64,000 nt of DNA from Spirodela intermedia (Eukaryota > Streptophyta > Magnoliopsida > Alismatales > Araceae). The DNA is taken from assembly GCA_902729315.2 (NCBI GenBank), contig LR746267.1:7442424-7506423 (forward strand), read 5' to 3'. The translations under genes were made by a program, and so were the position numbers. Below are positions 50,561 through 62,903 of the stretch, one piece after another; positions within the stretch are counted from its first letter, which is position 1, and each line of letters opens with the position of its first letter. A model generated the notes under the pieces. The model was not told the origin of the DNA and made no database searches. It was given only the letters and a program-made list of their open reading frames with translations.

Positions 50561-52468
50561 ACCTCAAAGAGGCAATGGAAGCTGGTAGCTTGATGATCTA
50601 ACTGGAATAAACTGGTTAGAAGGCTAAGATCGCCGACTGACTGACTAACTGACCACGTTGCTAACACGAAGAAGATGGAAAGGAGCCCACTGCGACGGTC
50701 CAGACTATCTTCTTGTAGTTCCTAGATCTTCCATGTTGGCTCCAACCAAATTGATTTATGGGTGCCATCTCGCATGTACATGCACTAAATATATATTTTT
50801 TATTTGATGTATTTCTCTCAAGAAATGGGCAGACTGATTATGAGTGCAAAGGGTTCATCGATCGAATCCCCTTCAGGTAGTTTCCATATTTATGTTTAAT
50901 TAGTGGGAAATTTTCATATTTCTGTTTAATTATTTTCGTTGCTACCACGAAAATAGATTTTTTTTTTTTAGGGCAGACTAAAGTTTGCATGTTTAATTCA
51001 GTTAACTTGAATTTCCTCAATAGATTGTGGCTAATTATATGTAATTAGTGGATATTTTTTTAGTGGAGCAATTTGATCACCAAACCATTTTTTAGTGGGT
51101 ATATTAATTTATCGGGATTTTTTTTTGGGGTGTGTATATTTTATTTTAATTATTGTGTATTTTCCTCGTAAATTAATTTAACAAAGTGAAATAAAAGGAT
51201 GAGTTTGATTTATGTTCATATATATGGAAATTAATGGATTAATTAATTTACTGGTGAATTTGGCCTCATTATAATCAACCCCACCAACTGTCGTGGAGCC
51301 CCCCCCGCCAAGTGGGCTCCAGTGCCCTGCACCCTCCGTTAGCCATTTAATCGCCCGACTCGCGCCACCGGCGGCTGGCCTAACGGCTTCGCGCCGACTC
51401 CAACGGTCGGGTGCGCCGTCAAAAGACTGGGGCATTCATATATATATATATATATATATAGTATCATAGGGGGTTGCATTAGATATATCAACATTTTAAA
51501 GGGGGCAAAGGAGAAGGATACCCATGTGCGCCGCCAACTCAAACCTCATTTCTATTTTTCCATCTTGTGCGTGCAGGTGGATAGCGGATCATGTGGGTCC
51601 CACCCCAAAAAACTCCATAACCTATTTATTTCATGTGTGCTATTTTATTATGGTTTTAACGTATTAAAAAAATGACAAACTAATTCTCGAGTATAAAAAG
51701 GATGCTCGAGCTACAAATTTTGAGGACGTGAGCATGCGAGTAAGATTGCATGCAATGGGCGTCCTTAGTCTTTATCTTCCAGTAAAAATTATCCACAAAT
51801 TTATGTCACCTATATCACTCCCTTTCTTTTAGGTTTAATCATGATGATATTCAATTTGATGAAGGAAACCGTAGGCTAAATAGTTTGTATTCATCATCTA
51901 AATATAATATATAGATGGGAAATATATTTTTACTTGATAAAGAAATAATGAATGCAAATAATTTAGAGAGGATGCTAGGTCATTTTTACTTAGTAATTTT
52001 TTTTTTCACATACTCCATTCAAAGTATTTATTTTGTCTGCTAGGTCATTTTTTAAAGACATTTTTTAATTTTTTTACTAATGAACAAAATAAGAACCCAT
52101 GTTGTAGCATATTATGTGGTGAATTACAATCATGGGAAAGTGAAGAATATAATTAGTACTTAGATTAAAGTATTTACTTTAGAGTACAAGTTGGAGAGTC
52201 AATGGAGGGATCTTGCCGAAGAATTGTGGCAGCAAGCAAAATTATTTTGCTTCAAGACTCTCAAAGAAAAGAGAAGACAAACATCTATTAGATAAGAATT
52301 GGACATTTTTCACGAGGAATTTGATTATGTCTCATACTTTTAACAATTGTAGATTTTCTGCATCTTTTATTGTTGATCTTGAAAAACTCACTTGGTCCAT
52401 TGGCAACCTTGTAAAATTGTTGCTCTCAGGATGAGGTGATGCGATTTCAATATGTGGAGGTTCTGAAA
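50561..52468. other. Intergenic AT-rich region
   Basis: Glycosylase 3' UTR, then AT-rich spacer with an (AT)n run at about 51437-51460. No gene or recognisable transposon is seen. Confidence 0.5.
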
Positions 52469-52490
52469 TAACCCTAGTCCCCTAGGGTTA
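52469..52490. promoter_or_regulatory. Perfect telo-box palindrome
   Basis: TAACCCTAG (52469-52477), four bases TCCC, then the exact reverse complement CTAGGGTTA (52482-52490). The core AACCCTA is the plant telo-box, found in promoters of translation and cell-cycle genes. It lies 139 bases before the small frame at 52629. Confidence 0.6.
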
Positions 52491-52628
52491 GCGCTCTCCC
52501 GAGAGGGCATGAACCTCCCTCCTTCCATTTCGTGAGAGAGGAGACAGACTCGAGCTCCCGCAGAATTGGAGCAAAGGGCTGAATTGGAGCTCCGGCTAGG
52601 TCGCTGCTAGGGCTTCGGGCGATTAGCC

Positions 52629-52769
52629 ATGAGGCGGGAGCCGCCGATGGAGGGCGGCGGCGGCGGCGGCGGTGGCGACAACGTGGCGGCGGCGGCGGAG
52701 GAGTTGCGGGGCCAGAGAAAAGAACATGGATTCTCAGCGGGCGCTGCCTTGTCTCCTTTCCCTCTCTGA
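52629..52769 (+). CDS. Orphan small frame, possible first exon of a lost gene
   Basis: Frame of 46 codons, MRREPPMEGG then a Gly run (GGC repeats), DNVAAAAEEL and a GFSAGAALSPFPL tail. The GC-rich, Gly/Ala-rich start and the leader-like sequence before it (52491-52628) resemble the start of a GC-rich plant gene. I do not recognise a family and see no following exon. It could be a truncated gene end or chance coding in a GGC repeat. Confidence 0.3.
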   Translation: MRREPPMEGGGGGGGGDNVAAAAEELRGQRKEHGFSAGAALSPFPL

Positions 52770-53119
52770 TCGCGATTTATCGGTCGCGCTCTTCAGTTTC
52801 TCTTACGAGTCGGCGAACGCAGCCGCGTACTCCGGCCCAATGGGCTGACCATCAGGGGCCCAATAAACCAATCTTTTTTAAAAAATCGTTCAACATCCAA
52901 CCCACTTAAAAACTTAAAAAATATTTTTTAAAAAAACTGGTTCCAAGCTCATTTCCTTCTTTCTCTCTCTCTCAGCAAGAGAGAGAGAGAGTGGACCACA
53001 ATAAACTAGCTTTCGGTCTCCCTCTCTCTCCCCATATATATATATATATGTGTGTGTGTGTGTAAAAATATGTTAAGAGATCAGGAAAAACGGAGAGGGA
53101 GAGAGACGGAGAGACAGTC

Positions 53120-53407
53120 ATGGCGCGGAGAGGGGAGAAGCTGGAGGAGCCCCTACTCCATGAGGAGGAGAGGGGAGGTAGCGAGGCGGACATGGGGGAC
53201 ATAACCACCTGCCGGACTTTTCTGAAGGAGGCGGTGGAGGAGAACAAGAGGCTCTGGTACCTCGCGGGGCCGGCGATCTTCACCTCCATAGCGCAGTACT
53301 CCCTCGGCGCCGTCACCCAGGTCTTTGCCGGCCACCTCACCACGCTGGAGCTCGACGCCGTCTCCACCGAGAACATGGTCATCGCCGGCCTCGCCTTCGG
53401 GATCATG
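53120..53407 (+). pseudogene. Lone first exon of a MATE/DTX transporter
   Basis: Encodes 96 aa: an acidic cytosolic N-terminus (EEPLLHEEE), then KRLWYLAGPAIFTSIAQYSL, GAVTQVFAGHL and LDAVSTENMVIAGLAFGIM. This is the exact start of plant MATE efflux carriers, including most of the first two membrane segments. It ends at ATG|GTTCGT, the usual position of the first intron in this family. The expected continuation (LGMGSALETLCGQ-like) does not occur in the next 9.5 kb, where there are transposon pieces and then another gene on the same strand. It is therefore most likely a truncated remnant. A very long intron cannot be wholly excluded. An (AT)n(GT)n run lies at about 53034-53062. Confidence 0.8.
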
Positions 53408-55429
53408 GTTCGTCTCCTCTCCCCACCGCCGTATCCTCTCTTTTCCCTTCTTCCGCATCATCCTCCTCATCGTCATCATCCTCATCTTCCTCTTCCGCTT
53501 GTGGCAACAATAGATCGGATCTAGTCAACTCTGACATCCGCGAAGAGACCATTTCTCACCGGCCGCTTTCCTGTCCCTTCTCAAATCCCTCCGTTGACTC
53601 TAAGGCCTGCCAGGGCACGCGGCGTTTGTCTTGACTAGCTGCCTTCCGTCCGTAGTTATCTTCCTTCTCCCTAGGGTTGGACGGAGGGGATCCGGGCTGC
53701 GCATCCCGTCTGACTCTCGCGGGGTCATTTTACAACCATCGTGTCTCTTTTATAACTAATGGTTATGTGTATCGGCCACTTACCAGCTGCCTCTCTGATC
53801 TTTATTGACTCGTTGGAACTAGTTGGGCCGTTACAAAGGCCCAATGGAGAAGATGAGGAATTATAAAGGCACAGCCGTTATAACGGGCTCCCTATCCTTC
53901 TTCCCCTCCCTCCTCTTACCCTATTTAAATGGCAGGGGCATGGGAGAAGGTGAGTGAGAGCTGTGGAGAGTTATGAGAGGTGGGGGTAGTGGAGAAGTTG
54001 GGCTTCGTGAGAGGAGAAGAATATAGAGCTTTTGATTATTTCATTTAGGTCTTGAGAGAAAGAAAGTTTAACGGTAGGCCGACCCTGCACCGTCGCCGGT
54101 GTAAGGCCTTTTCCAGCTCCTGGCTAGAACCGAGTGAATAGGAGTGGAGGAAGCTCTGAGAACAACCCCATTGACGTCCAAGACGATGCCAAAAGGACCG
54201 AAAGGGAGCGCCATCTTCTTTCTCCCAAGGGAGGGAGAGACCCCTCCCAGATCCCGACGTTGCCCGCCGCCTCAAGTGGGCCCACACCAACGAAAACGAG
54301 ATCAAAGTAGCCTGTGCGAGGCGATACGCACGCACGGTGAATTCAGTAGGTAGAATCTACTCGCGAGTTGCTTTTCCACGCCCTCTCCTTGCTCGCCGTC
54401 AATCATCTGTGCGCCTCACTGTGGAGCTCATGGCGAAGCAGGCCCTCCCCTGCGCCGATGCCCGCCGGGGCTACGGCGAGGGAAGGCCCTCTGACGGAGA
54501 AGGCTCCGAAAATGATGGACCCTGCCTGAACCGGTTTTCTCCGCCAGCGCGGGAAGAAGACCGGTGACGGTCCGCTGGTGTCGTTTAAGCAGGTCTCTCG
54601 CTCCCTTTCTTGTCCATAATCTCCGAAATATTTTTTTTTCTCAAAAACCATGGGCGCCCATAGGATCATTTCTCGGTGGTTTTTTGAGAGATCGCTGGGA
54701 GGAGGGTATCATATTCGCTGCGAGGACTTCGAATCAGACGGCAAATATCCCACTCTAGCTACCCAAGGCTACGAATCCGACGACGGATACTAGGACTGCC
54801 GACACTGAAGCTATTGACACCAAGCAAGGAGAATCCTTGGACCTTGGAGAACCTTGTCCTACTGGCCAGCCTCTTGCTAGAGCACGTTCAGAATGACTCA
54901 AGAGAGAGAGAAGAGAAGAGTTTTTATATAGGGACAAGTATGACTAAAATGCCCCTTCATAATTCCCTAATCTCTCTCCAAGAATTTCGAAATCTCTTCC
55001 TCTAGAATGGATTTAGGAAGGTCTAAATGGGCCTGGACATGGACCCAAAACCTCCTCTGATTCTCTTTTAAGCTTCAGAACCTAAATTCCTTGAAAGTAC
55101 TCCTAGCCCATTAAGTAACTTTCATCCACTAAAGTGCTCCTAATTTATTGTTGATTTCTATTAATTAAATTTTGCACGCATGAAAACTTGAAAATATTTG
55201 TTAGTAATAAAACTAATTGACTTCATAGAAGTCGAGTAGGGTTAGTCAAAATCATGTAAAATTCATGTGTGCAAATAGTGAAATTAATGCAAATCTATGA
55301 ATATTTAAATAATTCTATTAATAATATGATATTTTTAAGATTTAAATAAAAAAAATCACATAAAATATAAGGAATAATCAACACAAATATCATGTTATTA
55401 GTCATCCAACTCGCTTCTATCTGAGTGTT
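53408..55429. other. No gene recognised; possible LTR material
   Basis: A TATTTAAAT box near 53920 and a long untranslated-looking GC-moderate stretch (53820-54570) resemble an LTR or element leader. No polyprotein domain is found to support this. AT-rich spacer follows. Confidence 0.35.
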
Positions 55430-56105
55430 CTTCTCTCTCGTCGTAAATTAGGCATGATCTCTCTACTAATTAGATGTTTCTAACCCCTTTCTCTATAGTG
55501 ATCTCGAGGAGCAAGTCTTCATGGAGCAACCTCTAGGATATGTTACTTAAGGGGAGTCATCTAACGTGTGTTCCTTATAAAAGGTGATTTGCAAGCTCAA
55601 GTAGAGTCTACATGTTTGGTTAACCAAGTTTAATAGTCTTCTCACCACATTTGACTTCTCATCATGTGTTGTAGATCTCACTATACTCACAAAGAAGATT
55701 GAGGGCGGCCTAGTCATTCTTGTAGTTTACATCATCAACATTCTTATGACTAGGAGTAATGAGGCCAACATTTATTTGACCAAAGTTTATTTGCAACAAC
55801 ATCTCAACATCCGTGACTTGGGGACTCCAAGATATTTTCTTAAGATTGAGTTTACATACCTAGATAGGAAGCTCATCATGACCTAGTAAAATTATGCTTT
55901 TGACATGCTTTAAGAGACTAAACTCCTTGGGTGCAAGCTGAGACTTTGCCCATAGAAGCCTGTCTACAGTTCTAGGATACTTCATCTCTACTCTTTGAGG
56001 ATGCTAATTAATATAGACGATTGTTGTGCAAGTTGCCCAAGAAAGGTCTGATTTTTATTTTTCATAGGAAGTACAGCAGTAGCTGTTCGAGCTAGATATA
56101 ATCAA
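55430..56105 (+). mobile_element. Copia reverse transcriptase fragment
   Basis: Frames on the plus strand encode a continuous copia RT block with several stops: DVSNPFLYSDLEEQVFMEQPLGYV, then FNSLLTTFDFSSCVVD, LVILVVYIINILMT in the YVDD position, and LNIRDLGTPRYFLKIEF. Other domains are absent. A worn internal fragment. Confidence 0.85.
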
Positions 56106-56879
56106 GCACTAGAATAAGGCTGAATGCTTAGATTCTTATGGGTTCATAGCCCCATAAATAGGCATGCTTTTCGGGCAGCAAGGTCTTCATTCGTTGGGCT
56201 GCTCGGTCGTATGCTAGGTTTCTGGTCCATAAGGGCCACAGATTTGGAAAGGTCCATACGGGCTGTGCGTGTGGCCCATCGGGAGGAGATTTGCCTGGGA
56301 CTGTGTCCGTTTTGTCCGTCGGGGCTCCTCCTCCTGGCCAGTGTCCGATCAAAATCGAATCTTTGGGCCGGCCCATGAACTGTTTAGTCCCCTCCGGCAT
56401 GGCAGCTCACCGTTGACCTGCTGGTCAACGCCATCAGTCGTCAGCGGAAGAGAAAATCTAGAAGGTGGCACCACGCTCTGCTGGCCTCCACGTAGTACCC
56501 ATTTGCCGAATACTTTTCCGCCCACAGGAATCCTGCCCGGATGTTTACTCCATGGGGGTGGCTGTGATGAGAATAGGGGTTTTATGTGAGACCATGTGGC
56601 TCTAGCACTGACTTCATACTATTCTTCATGTTCTATGTCATGGATCTGGGGTTTAATGTGGAGGTTGCCTACACCTATTGGATCACTATAGACAGGTCAC
56701 ATTTTGATGCTTCTTGGTGGGGGAGATGGAAGAGCTCATCATTCTTTGTTGATGTTTATCAAGATCTAGGTGTACATGACCATCATCTCGTGATTTCTCT
56801 TGGATTTTTTTTTGTCAACCTATGTTGTAGGTTTGTGAATATGTGATTTCTATTTCTCTTCCTTTTAATATGTTCTTCC
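56106..56879. other. No gene recognised
   Basis: Spacer between retroelement pieces. Open frames on both strands resemble no known protein. Confidence 0.4.
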
Positions 56880-57100
56880 TGGTGAGATAAACTTGTATGT
56901 TATGAAAACAAAGAAAGAAGAGAAGGAAGAAGGAGAGGACAATGATATCCATAAGAGAGGAAAAGGGAGCTGTTGAAACAAATGAACAACGGGGCAAATC
57001 ATCCACATGGAACGAGTTCGATAATTCTCTATTTATAAGCTGGATAATAGGTTAACATAACAGCCCATAATTGGCTTATCACACTAACAAATCTATTACA
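56880..57100 (-). mobile_element. 3' LTR-like sequence of a minus-strand copia remnant
   Basis: Read on the minus strand, a polypurine tract (GGAGGGGGGG, 57114-57105) is followed by TGTAATAG at 57100, then a TATAAATAG box. The block is similar to 60110-60330 in the same orientation (shared GACAATGATATCCA, AGAGAGG and CACAT words). RNase H of copia type sits immediately before it on the minus strand, as expected for a 3' LTR. Confidence 0.65.
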
Positions 57101-57560
57101 ATAACCCCCCCTCCAAACTGTGAAACTAACAATGTGAGATAGTACGAGACTTCATAAAGAAATTAGTCAATTGTAGAGACAATCAAACAAAACGTAATAT
57201 AAGCATGACAAGTTGAAGATGATAATGAATAAAGTGACAACCAATCTCAATATATTTTGTGGATTCATAGAAAAAAAATTATGAATAATTTGAACTACAC
57301 TCTTGTTACCACAATTGAAATGAGTAAGAGTAACATGTGATAATGCTCCTATTGCCAAAAAGCTAATAAAGCCAAATAATTTATGTTGTTATAGATGTCT
57401 CAGCTCAATATTCAAATGAGCAATAACATCTTGTTTCTTACTTTTCCAAGAAATATGTACAACTAGTAATACATTCACGATCATTGTGATCACCAGTCCA
57501 ATCAACATTAATGTAAGCACAAAGAGATGATGAAGAATGAAAAGCCTAAGTGCCACAAAG
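57101..57560 (-). mobile_element. Copia RNase H fragment
   Basis: The minus strand encodes degenerate copia RNase H: CAYINVDWTGDHNDRECIT near 57530-57470, a GNKSVVQIIHN block near 57310-57280, and TKYIEIGCHF-like sequence. Stops and shifts are frequent. Confidence 0.75.
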
Positions 57561-57616
57561 TTAACAAAGAATATGAAGAACCACAGTCTAATGAGTAAAG
57601 TGAGGGTAATAAGTAT

Positions 57617-59050
57617 TCATTATCATGAATTAATAATTAATTAATAATAGATTTATGTTAAATCAAGAAAATGAGTTTTTAGTTTATTAATATGATTTTT
57701 TAGTTAATTATGTGATTTTATATAATTTTTATAGTCATGTTTTTGTGATAAAATTAAAAAAAATAGAAAGAGAGGGAGGACTCGATGGCCAACCTAGACC
57801 CAAATATGGGTTAGAAGCATATTCAGGGGAGCGAGAGCTGGGGGCTTGAGTAGTTAATGACCAATCATGACATGTGTGTGTCACTCCCCTTCCACATCAT
57901 CAAGGGCCAATCAAGCATGGGGAAAAGAATGGTCATACACACATGGGTATGTGAAAGAGGTATATTGAAGACAAAAGGAGGTAGAGACATACATGTATCT
58001 AAGACATTGAAAAACAATTGATGTGAGACTAAACCCATGTCAATACTCACTAACAAGTTTTTAATATTTTTGTACCTAAAATACACCTATATTATAAAAA
58101 GACACCTCTATGACATCATTGGGCAAGGGTATGTGAGTAATTCACATACTCTCTCTACGTATTAAAGTAATCGGAGTGTTTGAATCCCACTAGAGCCAAA
58201 ATCTATATTTTTAACTGATTAAATTATGATTTTTCTGTCGAGCGTAGATCAACAATTGAGTCATCAAAATCACTAGATCATCCATAAAAATATCGTCAAA
58301 AATATCTTCATTATCATGTGTTAATAATTAATTAATAATATAATTTTTGCCTTAACTCATGATAAATAAAATTATATTTAAGTTAAAATATGAAAAGTGA
58401 TTTTTAGTTGATTAATGTAATTTTTTGGTTAATTATGTAATTTTATGCAAATTTTTATATGATTTTTATAATCTTATTTTTGAGATAAATAAAGAAAAAT
58501 AATAAAATAAAATACAAAGATAGAAAAAGAGGGGAACCCACCGACTAATTGGGCCCGCAAGTAGGTCGGAAGCATAACTGGGAAGAGTCGCAAGTAAGGG
58601 CTTGAGCGGCTAAGAATAGATCAATATGAGATGTGTGTGTCACTCCCCTTTCACGTCACAGATGGCTAATTGAGCATGGGGCAAAGAGTGGTCATACACA
58701 TGCGAGAAAGGGACACATTAATTACTAAGTCTCGCATTACCATATATATGTCTCAAAACTTGACATATAATTGATGTGCGATTAAATCAGTGGTCATAGG
58801 CTCCCCGAAAGGTTTTAAGATTTTAATACCTAAAATACCTCTTATTTATTAGAAGGAGATACTCTTATGACGGTACTTTATAAAGGTATTTGCATACTTA
58901 TTTTACTCTTTGTCATACATGCGAGCGATCGGCGAGGGTTCGAATCCTACCAAAGTCACAACTCATATTTTTATTTAATTATATTACTATTTTCTTGTGA
59001 ATTTCTAGTTAATGATTAAGTTGTCAGAATCACTTAATCATCGGCAAAAA
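57617..59050. repeat. Two-unit tandem repeat, about 690 bp each
   Basis: Units start near 57617 and 58309. Both run through TTAATAATTAATTAATAAT, a run of TTAATTATGT words, then GTGTGTGTCACTCCCCTT (57873 and 58635), GAGCATGGGG-like sequence, a TTCGAATCC-like word and AATCACT. Similarity is imperfect, with indels. It sits between the RNase H fragment and the left LTR-like copy, so it may be internal sequence of that element. Confidence 0.75.
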
Positions 59051-60109
59051 TCTCATTAATATAATTCACAGAGTATCATTGTTAAATTTGTTAAATAATT
59101 TTAGATTAAAAAATTATGAATTTATTAAGTAAATGATCTTCGATTGATCAACGAATAAGCTGTCACTAAGAAGATGACGATCTGTTGGGAGACAGGTTGC
59201 CACCTCCTGAGAGCATACTAGATACAATGAAGAGGCTCCTTTTGCTACACAAACTTAAGGATAAAACTCCTTAAGACATGCTCCACCTCCATTTAGCTCA
59301 TGTTCATCAAGTGACAGCTATTAAAGAGTTGTAAAATCGTCATTTTTTCACTTTGTCGGGTGACAGTTGCCGAAGATGATTCGACAACCCACTTCATTTA
59401 TTTCTAGACTTCACAAGAAGATTTAGAGACTACTCACATCGTCTATGTCCTAGGTGAGCTTTTGAGGCTGTGAACATTGTACGATAACCCTTCTGAATAT
59501 ATAGAATTTCAGTGATCATTATCACGAAGTCAGAACTATCTTTCTTACTTTCAACTTAATTTTCACTTCATTTAGTGATATTTTGTGTGATTTCAAGTTT
59601 CTAAACTATTTTTCATTCAATTACAATTATTTAACTTTTACAAGTCAGAACTAGACAAAACTCTATTTCCATCCAATTTGTGTTTGTCGGGGTGCTGATG
59701 TCATATTGACATCCGCACCCTTATTTTCTTTTTTTTGAATTTTAAATATTTTTTAATTTTTAATTTTTAATTTAAAATTTAAAATTTATAAAAAAATTAT
59801 CATTGTGAAAAACATTTATATTATTTTTAAAAAATTCTAAAATATTACTCAATATTATATTACATCCTTGTGATCTACCTACAAAATTATCATTATTTTT
59901 GAAACTTTTATTGAATTATAATTAATATATTTATTTAAAAATACTTCTAAATATCTAAAAATTAGTGTTTTCTTATTTTATAAATTTTAAATTTATGTAA
60001 TTTATTATACAATGACTAAATCAGGTCAGTTGACAAAGTCAAAGTCACCAAATTTTTCTTGATGTAAGTGGATTGTGATGTTGTTCTGAACATAATAATA
60101 CTTAAAGAA
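59051..60109. other. No gene recognised, AT-rich
   Basis: Strongly AT-rich spacer. No coding domain is seen. It may be internal sequence of the minus-strand copia remnant. Confidence 0.4.
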
Positions 60110-60330
60110 GGTTTGATGTAAGATAGAGGAATCATAAAAATAGAGAGAGAACAAAAAGGAGAAAGAGATGACAATGATATCCAAGAGAGGGAGAGAGGAA
60201 AAAGGTAGTTGTCAAAGTAGATGAACAAAGGGAAAAATCATTCACATAGAATGAGCCCTAGATAACGCATTAACACAACAACTTGTAATGGGCCTATCAC
60301 ACTAATAGTTTGTAATGAGTCTATCATATT
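60110..60330 (-). mobile_element. Second LTR-like copy (5' LTR of the minus-strand remnant)
   Basis: Similar to 56880-57100 in the same orientation. It lacks the short part with the TATA-like box and carries an internal duplication of the TGTAATGGGCCTATCACACT-type word. It lies about 3.2 kb away, which fits a shortened copia element. Confidence 0.55.
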
Positions 60331-62903
60331 AACACATTCTAGGGTTTTCCATGTCTATTTTTCTATTATGTGTGTATGAACACCTCTCCATTCTCATGCT
60401 TTGAGTTTTTGAGCCTAATTATATTATTTTTCTTGGTTGGATGACTATGGAGAGGTGTGCATAAATGTAGAACAAAATAATGGATGTGAAGAACCTTGGA
60501 AACATATACATCTCATACCATCAAACGTTTACATATAATAAGGAAAGAAGGAAGAGAAGAGTCAATTTAATTAGATTGAAATCATAACAAATGCATAATC
60601 TATCATTGGTGCATGCTACTTTCACTCCTAGTTTCCATGTCCACTAATCTCCCTCTCTTTGTCTACCCCTTTCTCCTTTATTTTTTATTTTTTCCAACTT
60701 CTTAGAGTTTTTGAAATAGAAATAGAAAACCCAAGTCTTTCTACTGAGATTATGATAGGCTAGAAGAATAGAACCAAGAACTTGACTAACCAAAGGGAGA
60801 TTAGAGCCTAGATTGATCCTATAGTAAATTAGAATTAATTAACACTCTACCTAGATGATTCCAGTGAACATGATAACCTTGTAAGCCTAATCTTCTTTGA
60901 ATGCACTATCAAATTCAAACCCAGAAAATCTCCTTTTATTGTACATCATGAAACTTGTTTTTGATTGTCATCCTTGAAGATATATAGATGTTCTAATTTC
61001 TATTGACGAAGATGAGCTAAAAAAGGGTCCATTATTTAGATTGAACTGGTGAGAAACTTCTAAAAAAATTGGAGTTCTGACCACTTGATGTGTGATACAT
61101 GAGAATCCTCTAATTTTTGGTAAACTATATGGCACATATTGTTTCAATCTTAGATTTAGTGGCTTTCTCGTGGAAATTTTCTTGATGTCAGCTTGTTTTG
61201 GCAACAAAACTTGATGAACAACTTAGATTTGGACCTTTAGTAACAGAGTCTTGCAAAAAGTATTTATCGTCCATCTCATCAATAATTCAGTGTGCTGAAA
61301 CTGACATAAAACCCAAACTAGTTAATTATTATCATTATTTTTTGCCATAAATATTCTAACATTGGTCAAAATAATATATTTTTTTCTTACCTTTTTTAGA
61401 AAGCCCACACTTCACCCAAATCAGCATATAATGCTTTGTCTTTTTTTCAAAAAACCCATGCCAAACCTAAATTAGTTTTATCATATTTTTTGGCAGACTC
61501 AATTTGCTATTGACTAGAAGATCATATATTTTTCTCTCCACGTAGCAAGAAAAAGATAAGGTCTTTGGGCAGGTTCTTCCCAAGCGTGAGGAACATTGAG
61601 GAAGAGATCAGATCTGAGTGGACCACGCCGTTATTTTAACATGAAAAATAATTATGTGGACGACTTATCATGGCCCTGGAAAATTATTATTATTATTATT
61701 CATCGGCTCAATTTTATATCTAAAAATCTTGTTTATTATCTCCACGTGTCATCCGCTTGCTTAGGAATGTACGGATACCGTCCGCAGAGTGCATCGTCCG
61801 ATCCAACGCCTGCGATGAGCCCTCACGTGCTCAGAAGATATTTATACCGGTATCATTCGGATTCATCGGTCCGTGGGCCCGGCCTCCGGATATTTTTCAG
61901 AAGGAAATATCTCCCAGTGTCGGAAATATCTTCTCTTTTCGGATAGGCCATCACTATCTACAAGATCACGCCCATAACTCTCATAGGAACTTATTTTTAA
62001 AAGTACCCTCCCCAAGATAAAACCATATTTCCCTTATTTTATATATATAAATGATAATTTAATTATTATATTCAGTTAATTGAGTGAGGCTGTGAGAGAC
62101 GTGTGAGATCGGGGTTGGATTTTATTGATTTTTTAAAAATAAATAACGGGTAGACTTTTACTTGGCAAACTTCCGAAGGAAGCCTGGTTTGGTAAATATA
62201 ATTCTCTCTGTGTCCTAAAAAATATCCGTATTATAGCAGGGATGTGCTGATTAAAGTGCATCGCCTTTTCCGCTCCCTCTCGTTTCTTGCGCCACGTCGG
62301 TCGTACGCTCACCTACCATAAGATATCGCAAACTTGTGGGTCCGGAGGGGGTTACTGATGAGGTTAAGTGACCGGCGGAGTTTTAGATCTTCTTCCTCGC
62401 CTACTTCTGTCTACTGGTCATACGCAGTGTTGCACATCGGAAAGCAGAGAGCACGGTGGCTGTGGTTATGGCGGTGGCGGTGGCACACTGTCATGGGGGA
62501 CCTTCCTCTCTCTCGGCTTGATACCTTCCTCGTGGCGCACGGCATTGCCTCCTCCGCCCCCTCCGCCCCCTCTCCTGTCGCTTTCTCCGCTTTTTTCTTC
62601 CCCGTTTGCTCTCGTTTTGGTCATCGAAATTTCCGTTTATCTGTCCATCTACGGTAGCATAGAGTTCTTGATGCCTTGCATGCTGCGGAAAGCGATGCGG
62701 AGGCCGTCTTGATAGATCTTTTGCGTGGCATCGGAGGTGCGTCTTTGTTGTTGTGAGGATCTGCGGTCGTCGTTTGATCGGTCGGCATCTACATCCGGGG
62801 GGAGTCTGGGGATTTTAATGGTGATGTGGATGGGGGAGAGGGGAGAGTAGGCTTGAATCGGGGAGGAGCAGGCGTGAGGCGGGTGGGGGAGGAGGAGAGG
62901 GAG
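60331..62903. other. Spacer and presumed leader of the Pumilio-like gene
   Basis: AT-rich until about 61740, including an (ATT)n run near 61684-61700, then mixed sequence. From about 62240 it becomes GC-rich and looks like promoter and 5' UTR. No separate gene is recognised. Confidence 0.45.

Noticed and set aside
52213-52434. 73-codon frame in the AT-rich spacer after the glycosylase
   Set aside because: No known family, no GC or codon signal, no splice context. Could be transposon debris but cannot be supported.
58938-58948. GGTTCGAATCC, identical to a tRNA T-arm / pol III box B
   Set aside because: No matching box A, D-arm or acceptor pairing could be built upstream, and the other repeat unit has a degraded version. 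Not called as a tRNA or SINE.
62334-62657. Plus-strand frames just before the Pumilio-like start
   Set aside because: Low-complexity Pro/Arg-rich translations of a GC/CT-rich leader, with stops before the main frame.
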